Shown one piece after another: positions 23,677 through 34,926 of a DNA stretch of 64,000 nt. The DNA is from Artemisia argyi. Its lineage: Eukaryota > Streptophyta > Magnoliopsida > Asterales > Asteraceae. A program made the translations under genes and the position numbers. Numbering within the stretch: position 1 is the stretch's first letter; each line of letters begins with the position of its first letter. The stretch spans positions 120,440,796 to 120,504,795 of the forward strand of contig CM060692.1 of the NCBI GenBank assembly GCA_030686995.1, in the 5' to 3' direction. Under the pieces are notes generated by a model. The model was not told where the DNA came from. It searched no databases and was given only the letters and a program-made list of their open reading frames with translations.

Positions 23677-24816
23677 TCATTGACGGTCGATCTTGTTCTT
23701 GAGCTTTCCAAGGAACCTTCCAAGATTCTTAAACATCCCCTTTGTTTGCTTGAACTCCTCCGACTCATTAGGAATATCCGGAAGTTGAGAAAGGTATTCG
23801 AGAGGAGGGAGCCTATAGTTTGGCAAATTGTCATCTTCACTCATTGAGGAAGACGAAGATGAGGTAGGAGGATGTGGACGTTTTCCTTGGGTTTTGTACA
23901 CTCTCTTATCACTTAGTAGGACAAAGATGTGTGGGATGAGAGAGTAGTTAAGGCGAAGACCGTTTGGAGTTGGTGGAATGGGTGAGATGAACCTAAAAAG
24001 ATGGGTCAAGAGCATTCCATACGGCATAGCCGTTGTGCCATGCACGGGAATGTCGGCCATTCTCTTGGCCATGTAGTAGGCAAGGTTGAAGGTTTGCCTA
24101 ATGGACAAGGAGTAGAGCATGTAGCAAAGGCAAAGGTTGATATGGTCATGGTTCCCTATTGTGCTAATGACATTGGCTCTAAGGACTTCCTCCCATTTCT
24201 TGAATTGGGGTTTGAGTTCGTTCATTTCCATTCCATATGGGTCCTTATCGACCTCATTCCCCGAACGGGTTCTCCTAGTGGTGGTGGTCCTAACAAAGAG
24301 GTGGTCACGGAGAACGTCTTTTGAGGCAAGGGGTGTGTCACAAGGGTGGATACGGTCTTGGAGGTTGTCAAGAGTTGAGAGGGAGTGCAAGTCGGAATAG
24401 AGGCAAGTACCACGGTTTGAAACACCTAGGATTTGAGCAAACTCCTCAAGAGTGAAGGAGTATTGATGACCGCTAACCCTAAAGTTGATAGACATATGAC
24501 CATAAACATCCGTGGAAAGGACGGAGGATGCATAGAACTCTAGAATGAACCTAGGACAAATAGGCTCGTCGATATTCAAAAGACACTCAAAGTTGATTGT
24601 GGCAAAATCGGCGTAAAGGTTTGTGCCTTCTAGGAAAGACGGGTCAATGGTTCTACCTTCATGGACATAGTGTTTTTCTAGGGCTTTGAAAACGTTTACT
24701 TGATTTGCGGTAAGGCCTTTGGTTTTGTGGTGTTTTGGTAGGTACTTAATGGTGTCCTTGTAGTCGTAGTGGGTTAGAGGAGGCATGATGATTCCTAGAA
24801 CAACAAAATTTCTCAT
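23677..24816 (-). CDS. Athila-ORF1-like third ORF of copia element D
   Basis: 379 codons, open throughout, from the ATG at 24816, lying 804 bp downstream of pol. Residues about 75-140 contain FATINFECLLNIDEPICP, then FILEFYAS, then INFRVSGHQYSFTLEEFAQI and LGV. This pattern resembles the ATHILA ORF1 / putative plant transposon protein family usually found in gypsy Athila elements (established family, similarity judged by eye). The middle is helical with LCYMLYSLS and MPYGMLLTHLF. The C-terminus has a Ser run followed by an acidic SEDDN and a basic tail (FLGKLKNKIDRQ). I see no signal peptide or clear transmembrane envelope features. It occupies the env-like position of Sireviruses. The role is unknown. 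Confidence 0.7.
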   Translation of the reverse strand: MRNFVVLGIIMPPLTHYDYKDTIKYLPKHHKTKGLTANQVNVFKALEKHYVHEGRTIDPSFLEGTNLYADFATINFECLLNIDEPICPRFILEFYASSVLSTDVYGHMSINFRVSGHQYSFTLEEFAQILGVSNRGTCLYSDLHSLSTLDNLQDRIHPCDTPLASKDVLRDHLFVRTTTTRRTRSGNEVDKDPYGMEMNELKPQFKKWEEVLRANVISTIGNHDHINLCLCYMLYSLSIRQTFNLAYYMAKRMADIPVHGTTAMPYGMLLTHLFRFISPIPPTPNGLRLNYSLIPHIFVLLSDKRVYKTQGKRPHPPTSSSSSSMSEDDNLPNYRLPPLEYLSQLPDIPNESEEFKQTKGMFKNLGRFLGKLKNKIDRQ

Positions 24817-25292
24817 TTTAGTTTACGTAAACCACTATTATAATGTGGAAGTTCCAGTGTGTGCCTATATGAAAACAATGTGGAGGTGCGGTTATCTTGA
24901 CTCATTTTGATGCTTCAAAATCGTTTTATGCAAGTTTTGTTATAAAACAAAAGATAACCCAAACGCTCCTAGTTCAATGTAGCTTCGTTTGAATGTACCC
25001 GAAAATACATATTGGTTATGTATTCCCTTTAGCATTCAAGAGACATTATGCAAGTGATGTTTTAAACATAACGTTTTGATTTTGTATTCTCAATGTGAGA
25101 CGAAAAAATATTTGTCCTACTTGTGAGAAATTTTTGGAAGGATTTGACATGGGGTGTTTTAGCAAACATGTTTATACTAATTAAAGAAGCAATTCCTAAC
25201 TATGGGAAACATGATTAGCTTTATTAAACACCTAATCTAATGCATGAGTTTTTCAAGTTAATGCATAACCCCAAGTTTTTGTTTTTGCGCAA

Positions 25293-25314
25293 GAAATAGA
25301 ATTCCTAGACTCAG
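25293..25314 (-). promoter_or_regulatory. Post-pol motif shared by D and F
   Basis: The sense strand reads CTGAGTCTAGGAAT followed by T and CTATTTC. F has the same motif without the extra T at 53515-53535. The surrounding noncoding sequence is not similar. Confidence 0.6.
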
Positions 25315-25488
25315 ATCAGGATTGTAATCATGTTTAGAATACTTACAATGATGATGTAGTTGCAATGTAAATGAATGGAAGACCAAGAATTCGTAGGTAT
25401 GGATGGATGGTAAAGTGAATAGTAGCAGTTTGGAAGTGGTGGTATGAGATAATGGGTGTGTGGTTTAATATAAACAAAGATTGTGGTT

Positions 25489-25564
25489 CTGCAGGTCGGC
25501 GGATACGGCAGACCCCTGAAATGGGTTCCGCCCGTTATGTGTGAGGGTTCCGTCGACCCTGCTG
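25489..25564 (-). repeat. GC-rich palindromic module in D, post-pol
   Basis: It begins CTGCAG. The core GACCCCTGAAATGGGTTCCG is followed by a second GGGTTCCG, and the module ends CCCTGCTG. Same family as 21714-21790. Confidence 0.75.
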
Positions 25565-25620
25565 AGAAAAATAGTTATGGATTTGTTTTGATTTTTGCGA
25601 TTTTTGTCTAATGTCCAGAA

Positions 25621-28600
25621 CTATAATGTAGGTTCCATGAGTCCTAAGCCTAGCCTAAGAAGGTTAAAAGGTTCACGTTTAAGGGGTTTTGTGAGAATGT
25701 CGGCTATGTTGTCTTCGGAAGAAACTTTCTCAATTGAGATATTTCCTTTTTGAACATTGTCACGAAGGAAATGATGACGGATTTCAATATGTTCGGTACG
25801 AGCATGTTGAACCGGGTTTTTGCTAAGATCAATGGCACCTTTGTTGTCACAAATAATTATGATGTCATTGAGTTGAATTCCGTAGTCGACAAGAGCTTGC
25901 TTCATCCAAAGAGCTTGTTGACATGCCTTTCCGGCCAAAATGTACTCGGCTTCCGTTGTTGAGATAGCAAGGGCCGTTTGCTTCTTAGAGAACCATGAGG
26001 TGAGACAATGTCCAACAAAAGTACAAATACCACTTGTACTTTTTCTATCGACATAGTCACCGGCATGATCCGAGTCGGCATATACTATGGTGTCTATTCC
26101 CGTTCCTTTGGGATACCATAAACCTAAATGTGTAGTGCCCTTAATATAGCTAAAAATCCTTTTAACGGCTTCGAGATGGGTAGTTTTAGGATCTTCTTGA
26201 AAACGAGCACATAAACAAACACTAAACATAATGTCGGGTCTACTAGCCGTTAGGTAAAGTAGACTACCAATCATACCTCTATATTTAGTGCTATCTACGG
26301 ATTCACTTTCCTCATCCTTGGTGAGTTTAGTTTCCGTGGACATGGGAGTTTTGATAGGTTTCGAATTTTCTAGTCCAAATTTCTTAAGCATGTCCTTAAT
26401 ATATTTAGATTGGTTAAAGAAGATACCGTCTTCTAGTTGTTTGAGTATGAGTCCTAGGAAAAAGTTGAGTTCTCCCATCATACTCATTTCAAACTCGTCA
26501 TGCATGATTTTCAAGAAATCCACACACAATTCTTGACAAGTTGATCCGAATATAATGTCATCAACATAGATTTGGACTATGATAATATGTGAATCTTTCT
26601 TCTTAGTGAAGAGAGTATTATCAACTAAGCCCATGGTATACTTATGGTCAACTAGGAATGTTTTAAGTCGATCATACCATGCTTTTGGAGCTTGCTTAAG
26701 TCCGTAAAGAGCCTTTTTAAGTTTGTAAACATGATTTGGTTTTTCAAAATCGATGAAGCCCGGTGGTTGAGCAACATACACTTCTTCATTAATGACTCCG
26801 TTTAGAAATGCACTTTTGACATCCATTTGAAAGAGTTTAAAATTGTGTGCACTTGCATATGCAAGTAAGATTCTAATTGACTCGAGCCTAGCAACCGGAG
26901 CAAAAGTTTCATCGTAGTCAATGCCTTCTTGTTGGTTATATCCTTGTGCAACTAGCCTAGCTTTGTTTCTAGACACAATTCCATTTTCATCCATTTTATT
27001 ACGAAATACCCATTTTGTTCCAATTATAGTTTGACTCTTTGGTTGAGGAACTAATGTCCATACATCATTCCTAAAAAATTGGTTTAACTCTTCTTGCATT
27101 GCAATTACCCACGACTCATCTTTAATTGCTTCATTAATATTTTTAGGTTCAATGGTTGACACGAAACAAAAGTAGTTGCTTTCATTTTGAACTTTTGACC
27201 TTAGTGTTCTTTCGTTAATGTTGCCAATGACACCCTCTAATGGATGACTTTTAGATTCTTTGACATTGACAAGTTCTTTGTTAAATAGTTCATCTTCTTT
27301 GTCATCACTTAAAATTTCTGGATTTTCTATCTCTTGGCTTTCAACTAAGTCATCATCTACCAAAGGTGATGTCTTAGAGGGAGGTGGACTCTCGTCAAAT
27401 GTTACGTTCAACGATTCCTCGACTCTTAATGTTTCTTTGTTCAAAACAATGTATGCTTTACTATTTTGTGAATATCCAAAAAATACACCTTCATAAGACT
27501 TTGGGTCAAATTTGGTGAGATAATCCTTGGTGTTAAGAATGAAACATTTACTCCCAAACACTCTAAAGTATCCTAATGTAGGCTTTTTACCTTTATATAA
27601 TTCATAAGGGGTTTTATTCAAAAATGGTCTAATTAGGACTCGATTTAAGATGTACGTTGAAGTGTCGACGGCATTACACCAAAACTTTTGTGGAATGTTT
27701 TGTTCATTAAGCATTGTTCTACTCATCTCATGCAATGTCCGGTTTTTACGTTCTACTACACCATTAGATTGAGGAGTACGTGGAGCCGAAAAGTTATGAG
27801 TTATACCATTATTATCACAAAAGTTTCCAAATTGAAATTCATTATCAAATTCACGACCGTGATCCGTTCTAATAGACACAATATTTGACCCTACTTGATT
27901 TTGAATTTTCTTACTTAGAATCTCAAATTTATCAAAAGCTTCATTTTTACTTTTCAAAAATTTTGTCCAAGTATATCTTGAGTAATCATCAACTATGACC
28001 AAAGTGTAGAAGTTGCCTCCATAACTTTGTATAGCGGATGGACCAAATAAATCCATATGCAAAAGTTCTAGACACCTAGATGTAGAAACCAAGTTTTTAG
28101 CCTTATGGCTATTATGGACTTGTTTACCGACTTTGCATGCATCACAAAAGTGTTGGTCATATTTCAACTTAGGTAGGTTTCGAACTAAGTCTTTGGAGGA
28201 GAGGTTTTGGATTAGTCTCATGTTAGCATGTCCTAAACGTCTATGCCATAAAGTTGAAGATTCATCTAATGAGGTAAGACAAAGTTTGTCTCTAGATGTT
28301 AGATCCATCTTCATGACATATACGTTATTCTTAAGGATACCTTTGGCTATGGTTATACCATCTTTAAGTATTTTACTTCCGTTTTCACTAAAAAGAACAT
28401 TATACTTATTACGACAAAGTTGACTAATACTAAGGAGATTAAAACCTAAGTTATCAACATGAGCTACATCATCTATAAAGAGGGAGTCATGAGAGATTGT
28501 ACCTTTTCCGATGATTTTGCTCTTAGCATTACTACCAAACGTAACATTACCTCCGTCACATTTGTGATAAGAAGTGAAGAGGCTTTTGTTACCCGTCATG

Positions 28601-28662
28601 TGCCTTGAACAACCGCTATCTTTAATCCATTCATCCGGTTCCAAACAAACTTTGAGGCACAC
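25621..28662 (-). CDS. pol: Element D Pol: protease, integrase, reverse transcriptase, RNase H
   Basis: 1,013 codons without interruption, read right to left. Protease has the active-site DSG at residues 15-17 (in [10 protein letters not shown]). The pre-integrase zinc finger has WHRRLGHAN and CDAC. Integrase catalytic residues are D204 (MDLFGP), D267 (TDHGREF) and E304 (GVVERKNR). RT has [11 protein letters not shown] (D614) and YVDD at 699-702. RNase H has ADSDHAGD and STTEAEY. Domain order PR-IN-RT-RH is diagnostic of Ty1/copia. The first codon shown is GTG, because an in-frame TAG precedes it; it is normally made as a fusion with Gag. Gag and pol share one frame, separated by TGA (28681-28683) and TAG (28663-28665). 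The catalytic set appears complete, but the broken gag makes independent movement unlikely. Confidence 0.93.
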   Translation of the reverse strand: MCLKVCLEPDEWIKDSGCSRHMTGNKSLFTSYHKCDGGNVTFGSNAKSKIIGKGTISHDSLFIDDVAHVDNLGFNLLSISQLCRNKYNVLFSENGSKILKDGITIAKGILKNNVYVMKMDLTSRDKLCLTSLDESSTLWHRRLGHANMRLIQNLSSKDLVRNLPKLKYDQHFCDACKVGKQVHNSHKAKNLVSTSRCLELLHMDLFGPSAIQSYGGNFYTLVIVDDYSRYTWTKFLKSKNEAFDKFEILSKKIQNQVGSNIVSIRTDHGREFDNEFQFGNFCDNNGITHNFSAPRTPQSNGVVERKNRTLHEMSRTMLNEQNIPQKFWCNAVDTSTYILNRVLIRPFLNKTPYELYKGKKPTLGYFRVFGSKCFILNTKDYLTKFDPKSYEGVFFGYSQNSKAYIVLNKETLRVEESLNVTFDESPPPSKTSPLVDDDLVESQEIENPEILSDDKEDELFNKELVNVKESKSHPLEGVIGNINERTLRSKVQNESNYFCFVSTIEPKNINEAIKDESWVIAMQEELNQFFRNDVWTLVPQPKSQTIIGTKWVFRNKMDENGIVSRNKARLVAQGYNQQEGIDYDETFAPVARLESIRILLAYASAHNFKLFQMDVKSAFLNGVINEEVYVAQPPGFIDFEKPNHVYKLKKALYGLKQAPKAWYDRLKTFLVDHKYTMGLVDNTLFTKKKDSHIIIVQIYVDDIIFGSTCQELCVDFLKIMHDEFEMSMMGELNFFLGLILKQLEDGIFFNQSKYIKDMLKKFGLENSKPIKTPMSTETKLTKDEESESVDSTKYRGMIGSLLYLTASRPDIMFSVCLCARFQEDPKTTHLEAVKRIFSYIKGTTHLGLWYPKGTGIDTIVYADSDHAGDYVDRKSTSGICTFVGHCLTSWFSKKQTALAISTTEAEYILAGKACQQALWMKQALVDYGIQLNDIIIICDNKGAIDLSKNPVQHARTEHIEIRHHFLRDNVQKGNISIEKVSSEDNIADILTKPLKREPFNLLRLGLGLMEPTL

Positions 28663-28680
28663 CTATTTTATGAAAAACAC

Positions 28681-30090
28681 TCAAACATTTGGTCCCCAAT
28701 TTCTCATGTGTCCATTTTGGTTAAGCATGCCATTAATTTGTTCCAAGTATGAAAATAGAGCATAAGGGTTCCATGGCATGTGGTTTGGAGTTTGGTAATG
28801 TCTAGGAGTGTTTTGATTCCAAACATGTTGGTAGTTTGGTCGAGCGTTGAAGTTGCTCTTTGGAAAGGGGCGTTTGGGAATTGAAGTCTTAGGTCTTGGT
28901 TGAGTAGTTTTAGCTCTAAATTCATTTTTACTAAATCCTACTCCAGTTTTAAACACAGGTTTTGTTCCACTTTTGTATGTAACTTTAACAAATTTTGAAC
29001 GATCCGAAGTGGATGAGGTTACTGCTGCAGCAGGCCTGGCGGAACCTTCGGGACCAACGGGCGGAACCCTAAATTGGGTTCCGCCTGATCCGCAGGCTGC
29101 TGTAGCAATTTTAATTGTTTCTTGTGCAATCTTTTCTTGTTTCATTTGACCCATTGAAGTTTCTATTTTCGTAAATCCTAGTCCTGTTTTATCAAAGGGT
29201 GACTTTTGAAGTTTCATAATTTCATCCGTACAAGAAATGCTCTTATCGAACTTCTTAAACTTTGTGGTTTGTTTTATTAGATCATTTTGAGTAATTTTGA
29301 GTTTCTCAACTTCTAGTTTAAGCTCTTCACATGATTTGCAAGGTGTGTCAATACCTTTACTCTTTTCTAATCTCTTAGCTTTTTCTTTTAACTCATAAAC
29401 TTCATTTTCTAAAAACTCCTTTTTAGTTTTCAAAAATTTATTTTTGTTTATGATTTTTAAGCTCAATTCACAAAGTTTGTTATATTCTTTTGGTAAAGTG
29501 TCATCATCAATAGAGGAGTAAGATGAGTCAGATAATACCTCATTTGAGTTGTGAGCCATGAGAGCAACATCGTCATTCTTTGGCTCATCGTCATCTCCTT
29601 CATAGTCACTCCAAGCACCACCTACAAAAGCTTGTTGAGGTTTGCTCTTGGGTGGTTTTGGACATTCTCCTACAAGATGACTTGTGTCTCCACACCTATA
29701 GCACTTTCTTTCAACCTTTCCTTTCCTATCATCATGATCTTTTCAGAAAGTTTTCTTGTCATCTTTAGGTTTCTTTACATACTTTCCTCTTCTACGAAAG
29801 AACTTCTTGAAGTCTCTAACGGCCATAGCATATTCCTCATCGTCACTATCCGAAGTAGATTCTTCATTATCACATGATTGGACTCTAGCTTTCAAGGCAA
29901 TGGACTTAACTTTTTCTTTCTTGCCTCTAACTAAGTTCCAAATCTTTTTCCATTACCATTTCGTGAACTTTGAGGTTTCCAATTAGCTCATCAAGTGACA
30001 TGCTTGAAAGATCTTTGGATTCTTCAATTGCCGTCACTTTTGCTCTCCACTTCGGATGGGGTGCTCTAAGAAATTTCCTGACAAAGTTCT
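28681..30090 (-). pseudogene. gag: Element D gag, 3' part (zinc knuckle and coiled-coil region)
   Basis: It continues gag after solo LTR E. It opens with [16 protein letters not shown] and [11 protein letters not shown], as in F. A one-base insertion near 29930 shifts the frame. An in-frame TGA at 29743-29745 follows, probably from CGA. The CCHC zinc knuckle CYRCGDTSHLVGEC is encoded at about 29660-29703. Beyond it is a 292-codon open stretch (29559-28681) that F lacks, with a Lys/Glu-rich coiled coil and, near 29025-29104, a GC-rich palindromic module that is translated as part of Gag. The frame ends at the TGA at 28681-28683. Gag would form particles and bind genomic RNA. Confidence 0.85.
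29025..29104 (-). repeat. GC-rich palindromic module inside D gag
   Basis: Bounded by CTGCAG and GCTGCTG. The core is a perfect 10-bp inverted repeat, GGCGGAACCC (29060-29069) and GGGTTCCGCC (29076-29085), with a 6-base loop. It is in the open reading frame and is the best-preserved palindrome of the family in this window. Confidence 0.85.
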
Positions 30091-33000
30091 TGTAACACCC
30101 CCAAAATACCGCAGCGGAAGACTGTGTCATAGGGGTGCTACTTCATAATACAAAGAACAAGGTATAGAAAACGAACTCTAAATGAGACGTTTTGAAAAGT
30201 TACCATTCGATTAATAAATTCCGAGATACAAACTTGAGTTCCATAATACAATACATAAGAGTTTTAAGACATATCGAATGGTAAAGATAAAAGCATAAGT
30301 CTTCAAAACATGCCAAGCGACTCTATGCTCCATGCAACAGCTTATCATCTTACAGACCTGAGACAAACATGCTAAAGTGTCAACACAATGGTTGGTGAGT
30401 TCATAGAGTTTGTCTTAAAATAGTTGAAAAAGCCTCAAAAGAATGTTCACACAGCAAAGGCATTAAGAATCCACTCAGTTGCAATTCCCGTCATAAGAGA
30501 CTTGCAACCTGTGTGTTCACAACCCACTGCTAACATATAGTATGAATAAGACATGTATAAGCTCATCAAGACAATTTAAGCAATTAGAAGTGAGTCTATA
30601 CTTCATCTCCGAAGACCTCACTTTTATGATGTATCCAAACATTCGCAAATGTTAGGATGTATCAAAGACAACTGGGAGTCAATTCCCAAAGACAACTGGG
30701 AGCCACTTCCCAAAGACAACTGGGAGTCAATTCCCAAAGACAACTACTAGTCAATAAATAGAATAACGCAATTAAGTATAACGCAGTCATGTATGTAAGC
30801 AATCAAGTATAACACAGTCAAGTATAGACGTTTTGAGTATTTGTACAAGTAAACAAGTAGTTGAGCATGTGTCTCCCCCAAAGAGTTAAGACAAATATGA
30901 AAAGAGTAGGGGCTATGACTCACCTTAAGCTTAAGTGATGTGAAATCAAAGTGGTAGTCGAATCGTGAAAGTCTCTAAGAGCAGCCTATAATAGAACGTT
31001 GCGACTTAGGTTTGGAGTAACGTCTAAGAATACGAAGAATTGCCTATATATGTCTTGCATAATGTTCATGATGTAGTACTTAGTATATAGTGTAAGTCTT
31101 TGAATATAAATGGTTTATGGAACATGTATAGGTTGTATATCTCTTACTACCGTTCGGGCCGACATAATTCAGAAGTCATAGAGTAAACGTTCGAGGAGCC
31201 AGGACACTTTAACTCGTAAATCCACAACTCATCTCGACGGCTTACTTAATGAACTCCTCACATGAGGCTCCCTACTATTGTAGTATTTGATAACAAATGT
31301 ATAGTTTTGATCTGAAAAGTTATATGTCCAATATTTGAATAAACTTAGGAAAGTTTATTAGTACATGAAGATTGTTATTAGGGGTAGTTTCATAAGTCTT
31401 ATATGACCATTTTCTCTTTGTAATATCTCATGGTTCCTTTTGAAGTGAAGTAGATCCAAATTGTTTGTTCAAGTTATCGCCTAATTCCTTGTTTCATGTT
31501 TACGCCTAAGTAAGCTTATATGGTCATTTAGTCATGGCTTCGCCGTGACCTTGGTCATTTTTCCATGGTCTTGAGACTCAACCTTGGCTTTAGCCATGGT
31601 TGTGGTCTTGGCTTTAGGTCATTAGACCTCTTGGTCTTAGTAAATGATAACTATAATATAGTGACTTTGGTCTAAAATGGGCTGTTTAAGATTTTGAAGA
31701 AATTTATCACTCAGAAAGCATTTTCAGGGCTTGAGCTTCTTTATTCCTAAACGAAAACGTCGTTCCGGACAACTTTCGTGTTTTAACTTTTTGATGAATC
31801 GGACCGGAAGGGTGACTTTCAAAAGCTAAATTTGATCAGAATGCTATTTAGGCAGTTTTGCCGTTTTGGTTTCGCTAGCTTCAAATGGTCATAACTTTTG
31901 ACTCGGGTACTCGTTTTGGGTGATTCAAATTGCTATGTTTTCCTTGTTAAGTCCTCTTTAACATTAAGTAAGTGTCAAATATCAAAGTTATACTATTTTG
32001 GTCGTGGTTCTCCATAAAAATCACTAGTTTGCTTGTTTACTTGTCATAAGTTAACATATGTATACTAATACTTGTTTTATCCATTTTTAAACATCATGAA
32101 CACAATAACAAGAACATATATAGCATGAAAGGAACACAAAGAGCATGTAAATGATAATTACGCAAGAAAATATGTTAGGGTTTGCTTACAACTTTTGGCC
32201 TTAATGAAAAGGGAAACTAGGACAAGAACTAGGACTTTGTTTGAACAAGCTTTCCTCCTTTGCAACCTATGATAAACCGAGGTTATTTGAAGATTATAAC
32301 GACGCCTTCTTGAAGTCCAAAGCTATTTGAAGATTATAACGACGTCTTTTTGGAGACTTTAAAGTTATAACAACTTTTCTTAGAAAATTTCCAAGATTGA
32401 AGATCAAACACTAGTTTTCTTTCAAAAACTAGTTAACTTTCTTACAAAATATAAGAAAAGTGCCTTAGGTTTTAGGACTTAAAGGTTATAAGAAGGTGTG
32501 GTGCAAGTTTTCTATGTGTTATTAGTTGGCTATTTATAGGATGAGAAAAATAGTTAACCATATATTGGGTTAGAATGTAACCATGGTTAATTTAGACACT
32601 TGTAAACATCCTAGAGATCAATGTTCAAGATCAAGCCACCAAAATGGTGACTCCCCCCCTAAATGGCGGTTCAAATGTGATAAGGGTGACTAGATGATGA
32701 GTCTTGGTGTTATCTTGCTTAGTTTGTGCATTTTGACTCCGTAAAAAGCTAACCGTAAATGATTAAGCCTCAAAACGTAAAACCGGGTATCGTAAAAATA
32801 TGAAACTTGAAAGTATTGTTAAACATGTCAATATAGTCCATAATAAAATATAAAATAAGTGGTAGGATCTATCGGGTGCTAAAACCCTGCTAAAAACTGG
32901 AAACACGGGTCTAAAACGCGCAATTCGCGTAAAACGCAGAATTGAAAAACGTAAAATTCCAAAACTTTTGGAATTGTCATAAAATGATAGAAAATCATAT

Positions 33001-33261
33001 TTCTATTGTTTATAATGTTTTATGGATATATCGGGATGCTGGAAGGACGTTTAAACCTAAAAGTAAATCTCGGACACGGCTTTGTGATTTTTGCAGAAAT
33101 GATCCGACGAGCGTCAAACTCTCGGATTATCGTTAAAATAGTTTAACTTACGAGAATATGAAATAAAAATTTCTGAGATGAATAGTGAAAAGTGAATAGT
33201 AAAAAGTGAATAGTAAAATTTTCCGGGAATAGTAATTAATCTGAAAATGCGAATTGTTACA
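30091..33261 (-). mobile_element. Element E: solo gypsy LTR of the A family
   Basis: 3,171 bp, ending TGTAAC and GTTACA. Reverse-complemented, its parts align with A's LTR (for example the segments near CTACTATTGTAGTATTTGATAA at 31270-31300, and the ACTATTCA repeats near 33180-33240). It has no PBS, PPT or internal region. A solo LTR with an intact TSD is the expected product of LTR-LTR recombination. It carries no TA tract, unlike A. No gene is seen in it. Confidence 0.9.
30663..30749. repeat. 24-bp tandem repeat in solo LTR E
   Basis: Three full units of CAAAGACAACTGGGAGTC plus AATTCC (30663-30734), with a partial fourth. The second unit has two substitutions. Confidence 0.9.
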
Positions 33262-33744
33262 GTTCTTACTACAAAAAGATTCGTCAAGTGCTTTAAGTGA
33301 AGTAATAATAGTATTAAATCTAGCAAAAGCATTATCAATAATCTCATCTTCGGAAATAACAAATTGTTCATATTGTTGAACAAGAAGATCAATTTTGTTA
33401 TCTTTAACTTGTGAGTTTCCTTGATGAGTGACAATTAAAGATTGCCAAATATCTTTGGCGGTTTTACACAAAAAGACTCTTTCATATTCTTTCTTAGGCA
33501 AAGCATTGTAAAGCATTATTTTAGCTTCATTATTTTTACCTATTAATTTCTTTTGATCATCATCTTTGATGTTAGTAACTACGTTATCACCATCAATAAT
33601 TATATGCCACAAATCTATATCTTTAGATTTCACGTAAGTTTCAAAGCGGTTTTTCCAATATATAAAATCATTTGCTTCAAAGAGTGGTGGTCTTTGCATA
33701 GATTGCCTTTCTTTGTAATTTTCAAAATCCATGGATCGTTTCAA
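33262..33744 (-). pseudogene. gag: Element D gag, 5' part
   Basis: It starts at the ATG at 33744, 42 bases after the PBS region. About 160 codons show the copia Gag capsid pattern: [28 protein letters not shown], then NALPKKEYERVF, then TAKDIWQSLIVTHQGN, then [12 protein letters not shown] and [11 protein letters not shown]. It is truncated by solo LTR E, and the open frame runs on into LTR sequence to 33148 before a stop. Compared with F's Gag (from 49347) the middle is shorter. The remainder of the gene is at 28681-30090. Confidence 0.88.
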
Positions 33745-33785
33745 GTTTTAAAACACAATATATTTTAAAAGCTTGAGTAACGTAG

Positions 33786-33799
33786 CTCTTGATGCCAAT
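33786..33799 (-). promoter_or_regulatory. Element D primer-binding site
   Basis: The plus strand reads CTCTTGATGCCAAT next to the 5' LTR. The sense strand gives ATTGGCATCAAGAG, an initiator Met tRNA-type PBS with departures from ATTGGTATCAGAG. Confidence 0.8.
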
Positions 33800-34451
33800 T
33801 GTGGAAAACTAGAAGGGGGGTTGAATAGTTTACCGATTAAAATCTTTTTAACTTGTTAAGTTAGCTTTGAAACTTTCCGTTTGATCAAAGATATGTACAC
33901 AAACGCAATATATAACATGCAAGTAAATGAAAGAAACGATCAAACCACAACACGAGTATTTATCGTGGTTCGGCTACAAGGACTCTTTTCCCTTGCCCTA
34001 CGTCCACGCCCCGAGTATCCAACTCGAGAGTTTCTTTCACTAGTCAACAAGCTCCTTTCACCGGCGGAGAAAACCTTACACGTCGCTTATACTTTTACCG
34101 ACACAAAGCTAGATGTCGAGTTCTTTACCAAGGGTACAACCACTCCCGTTAGTTCTTTACAAGGGTACAACTACTCCTTATACACTTTGTATTTTGAGGA
34201 CTAAAATACTAACCGATCACTACTGAAAATACACAATCAAATGAAGTGTAAACTACACAAGTCTACACAATGCTAAGCTAACAAGTCTTGCAACGTTGTG
34301 TTGAATACTTGTTACTTTTAGTAAGCTTGTGAATCTCTTTGCTACAAAAAGAAACTTCACATATGAAATGTTAAGAGGTTAGATGAAAGAATGAATGTGT
34401 GTGTAAAAATATAATGTCAAGTGATGAGCCAAAATTCAACTTGTGGCTCAA

Positions 34452-34459
34452 TATTTATA
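34452..34459 (-). promoter_or_regulatory. TATA box of element D (5' LTR)
   Basis: The sense strand reads TATAAATA, immediately downstream of the palindromic module. This copy would drive D's transcript. Confidence 0.65.
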
Positions 34460-34470
34460 GCCAAAACCTT

Positions 34471-34547
34471 CTGCAGGTCTGGCGGATTAGGCGGACCCCT
34501 GAGAAGGGTTCCGCCCGTGTACCTCCAGGGTACCGCCGGGCTTGCAG
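34471..34547 (-). repeat. GC-rich palindromic module, D 5' LTR
   Basis: CTGCAG to TTGCAG, nearly identical to 21714-21790 with two differences. Confidence 0.8.
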
Positions 34548-34926
34548 TTGGTTTTGCAATAAATCTTGCAAACCAAACAAAGTCACATCTCATTACTCTT
34601 GCAAACCAAACAATGTCACATCACATAATATCAAGTCAAACACTAAACTTGCAAGCAACATCTAAGTAAGTCAAACACATTTCTTTCCATAAATGTATAA
34701 TGACAAAACTTGCCATAAATGTGATGTGACAATTCTATTTTTAGAAAATAAAAAGTGTTGTGTTTTATGAAATGTAAAATGTAGCAAAAGTCTAGTTTAT
34801 GCAAGTCTTTAAAACTAAGATTATGTTTTACTTAGAAACTAAAGTTTACATTTGTCATTAACAAAACTTAGCGAAGATCGTAAAATATAAATAACGTTTT
34901 TAGGCGATATTTGTATTAACATAACT

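Larger units (their letters stand above)
24817..25620 (-). other. D spacer between pol and third ORF
   Basis: Noncoding. It contains a palindromic module (25489-25564) and a motif shared with F just after pol (25293-25314). Confidence 0.6.
30086..33266. other. TSD bracket of solo LTR E (GTTCT)
   Basis: GTTCT at 30086-30090 and 33262-33266 flanks E exactly. Removing E and one duplicate (3,176 bases) restores the gag reading frame, so gag was still open here when E arrived. Confidence 0.9.
8075..34921 (-). mobile_element. Element D: minus-strand Ty1/copia (Sirevirus-like) retrotransposon
   Basis: The flanking duplication is TAACT. In sense order it has a 5' LTR (33800-34921), a PBS (33786-33799), gag (33744 to 28681, split by solo LTR E), pol (28662-25621), an Athila-ORF1-like ORF (24816-23677), a small tail ORF (22983-22702), several polypurine tracts and a 3' LTR (8075-8097 plus 21066-22164, split by C). 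Each LTR is exactly 1,122 bp once C is removed. I count about 14 substitutions between them, so the insertion is young. Order PR-IN-RT-RH defines copia; repeated PPTs, palindromes near the TATA box and an extra ORF are known Sirevirus traits. Confidence 0.92.
33800..34921 (-). repeat. Element D 5' LTR
   Basis: 1,122 bp, the same length as the split 3' LTR. It contains a TATA box on the sense strand at 34452-34459, a palindromic module at 34471-34547 and the block shared with F at 33965-34086. Confidence 0.94.
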
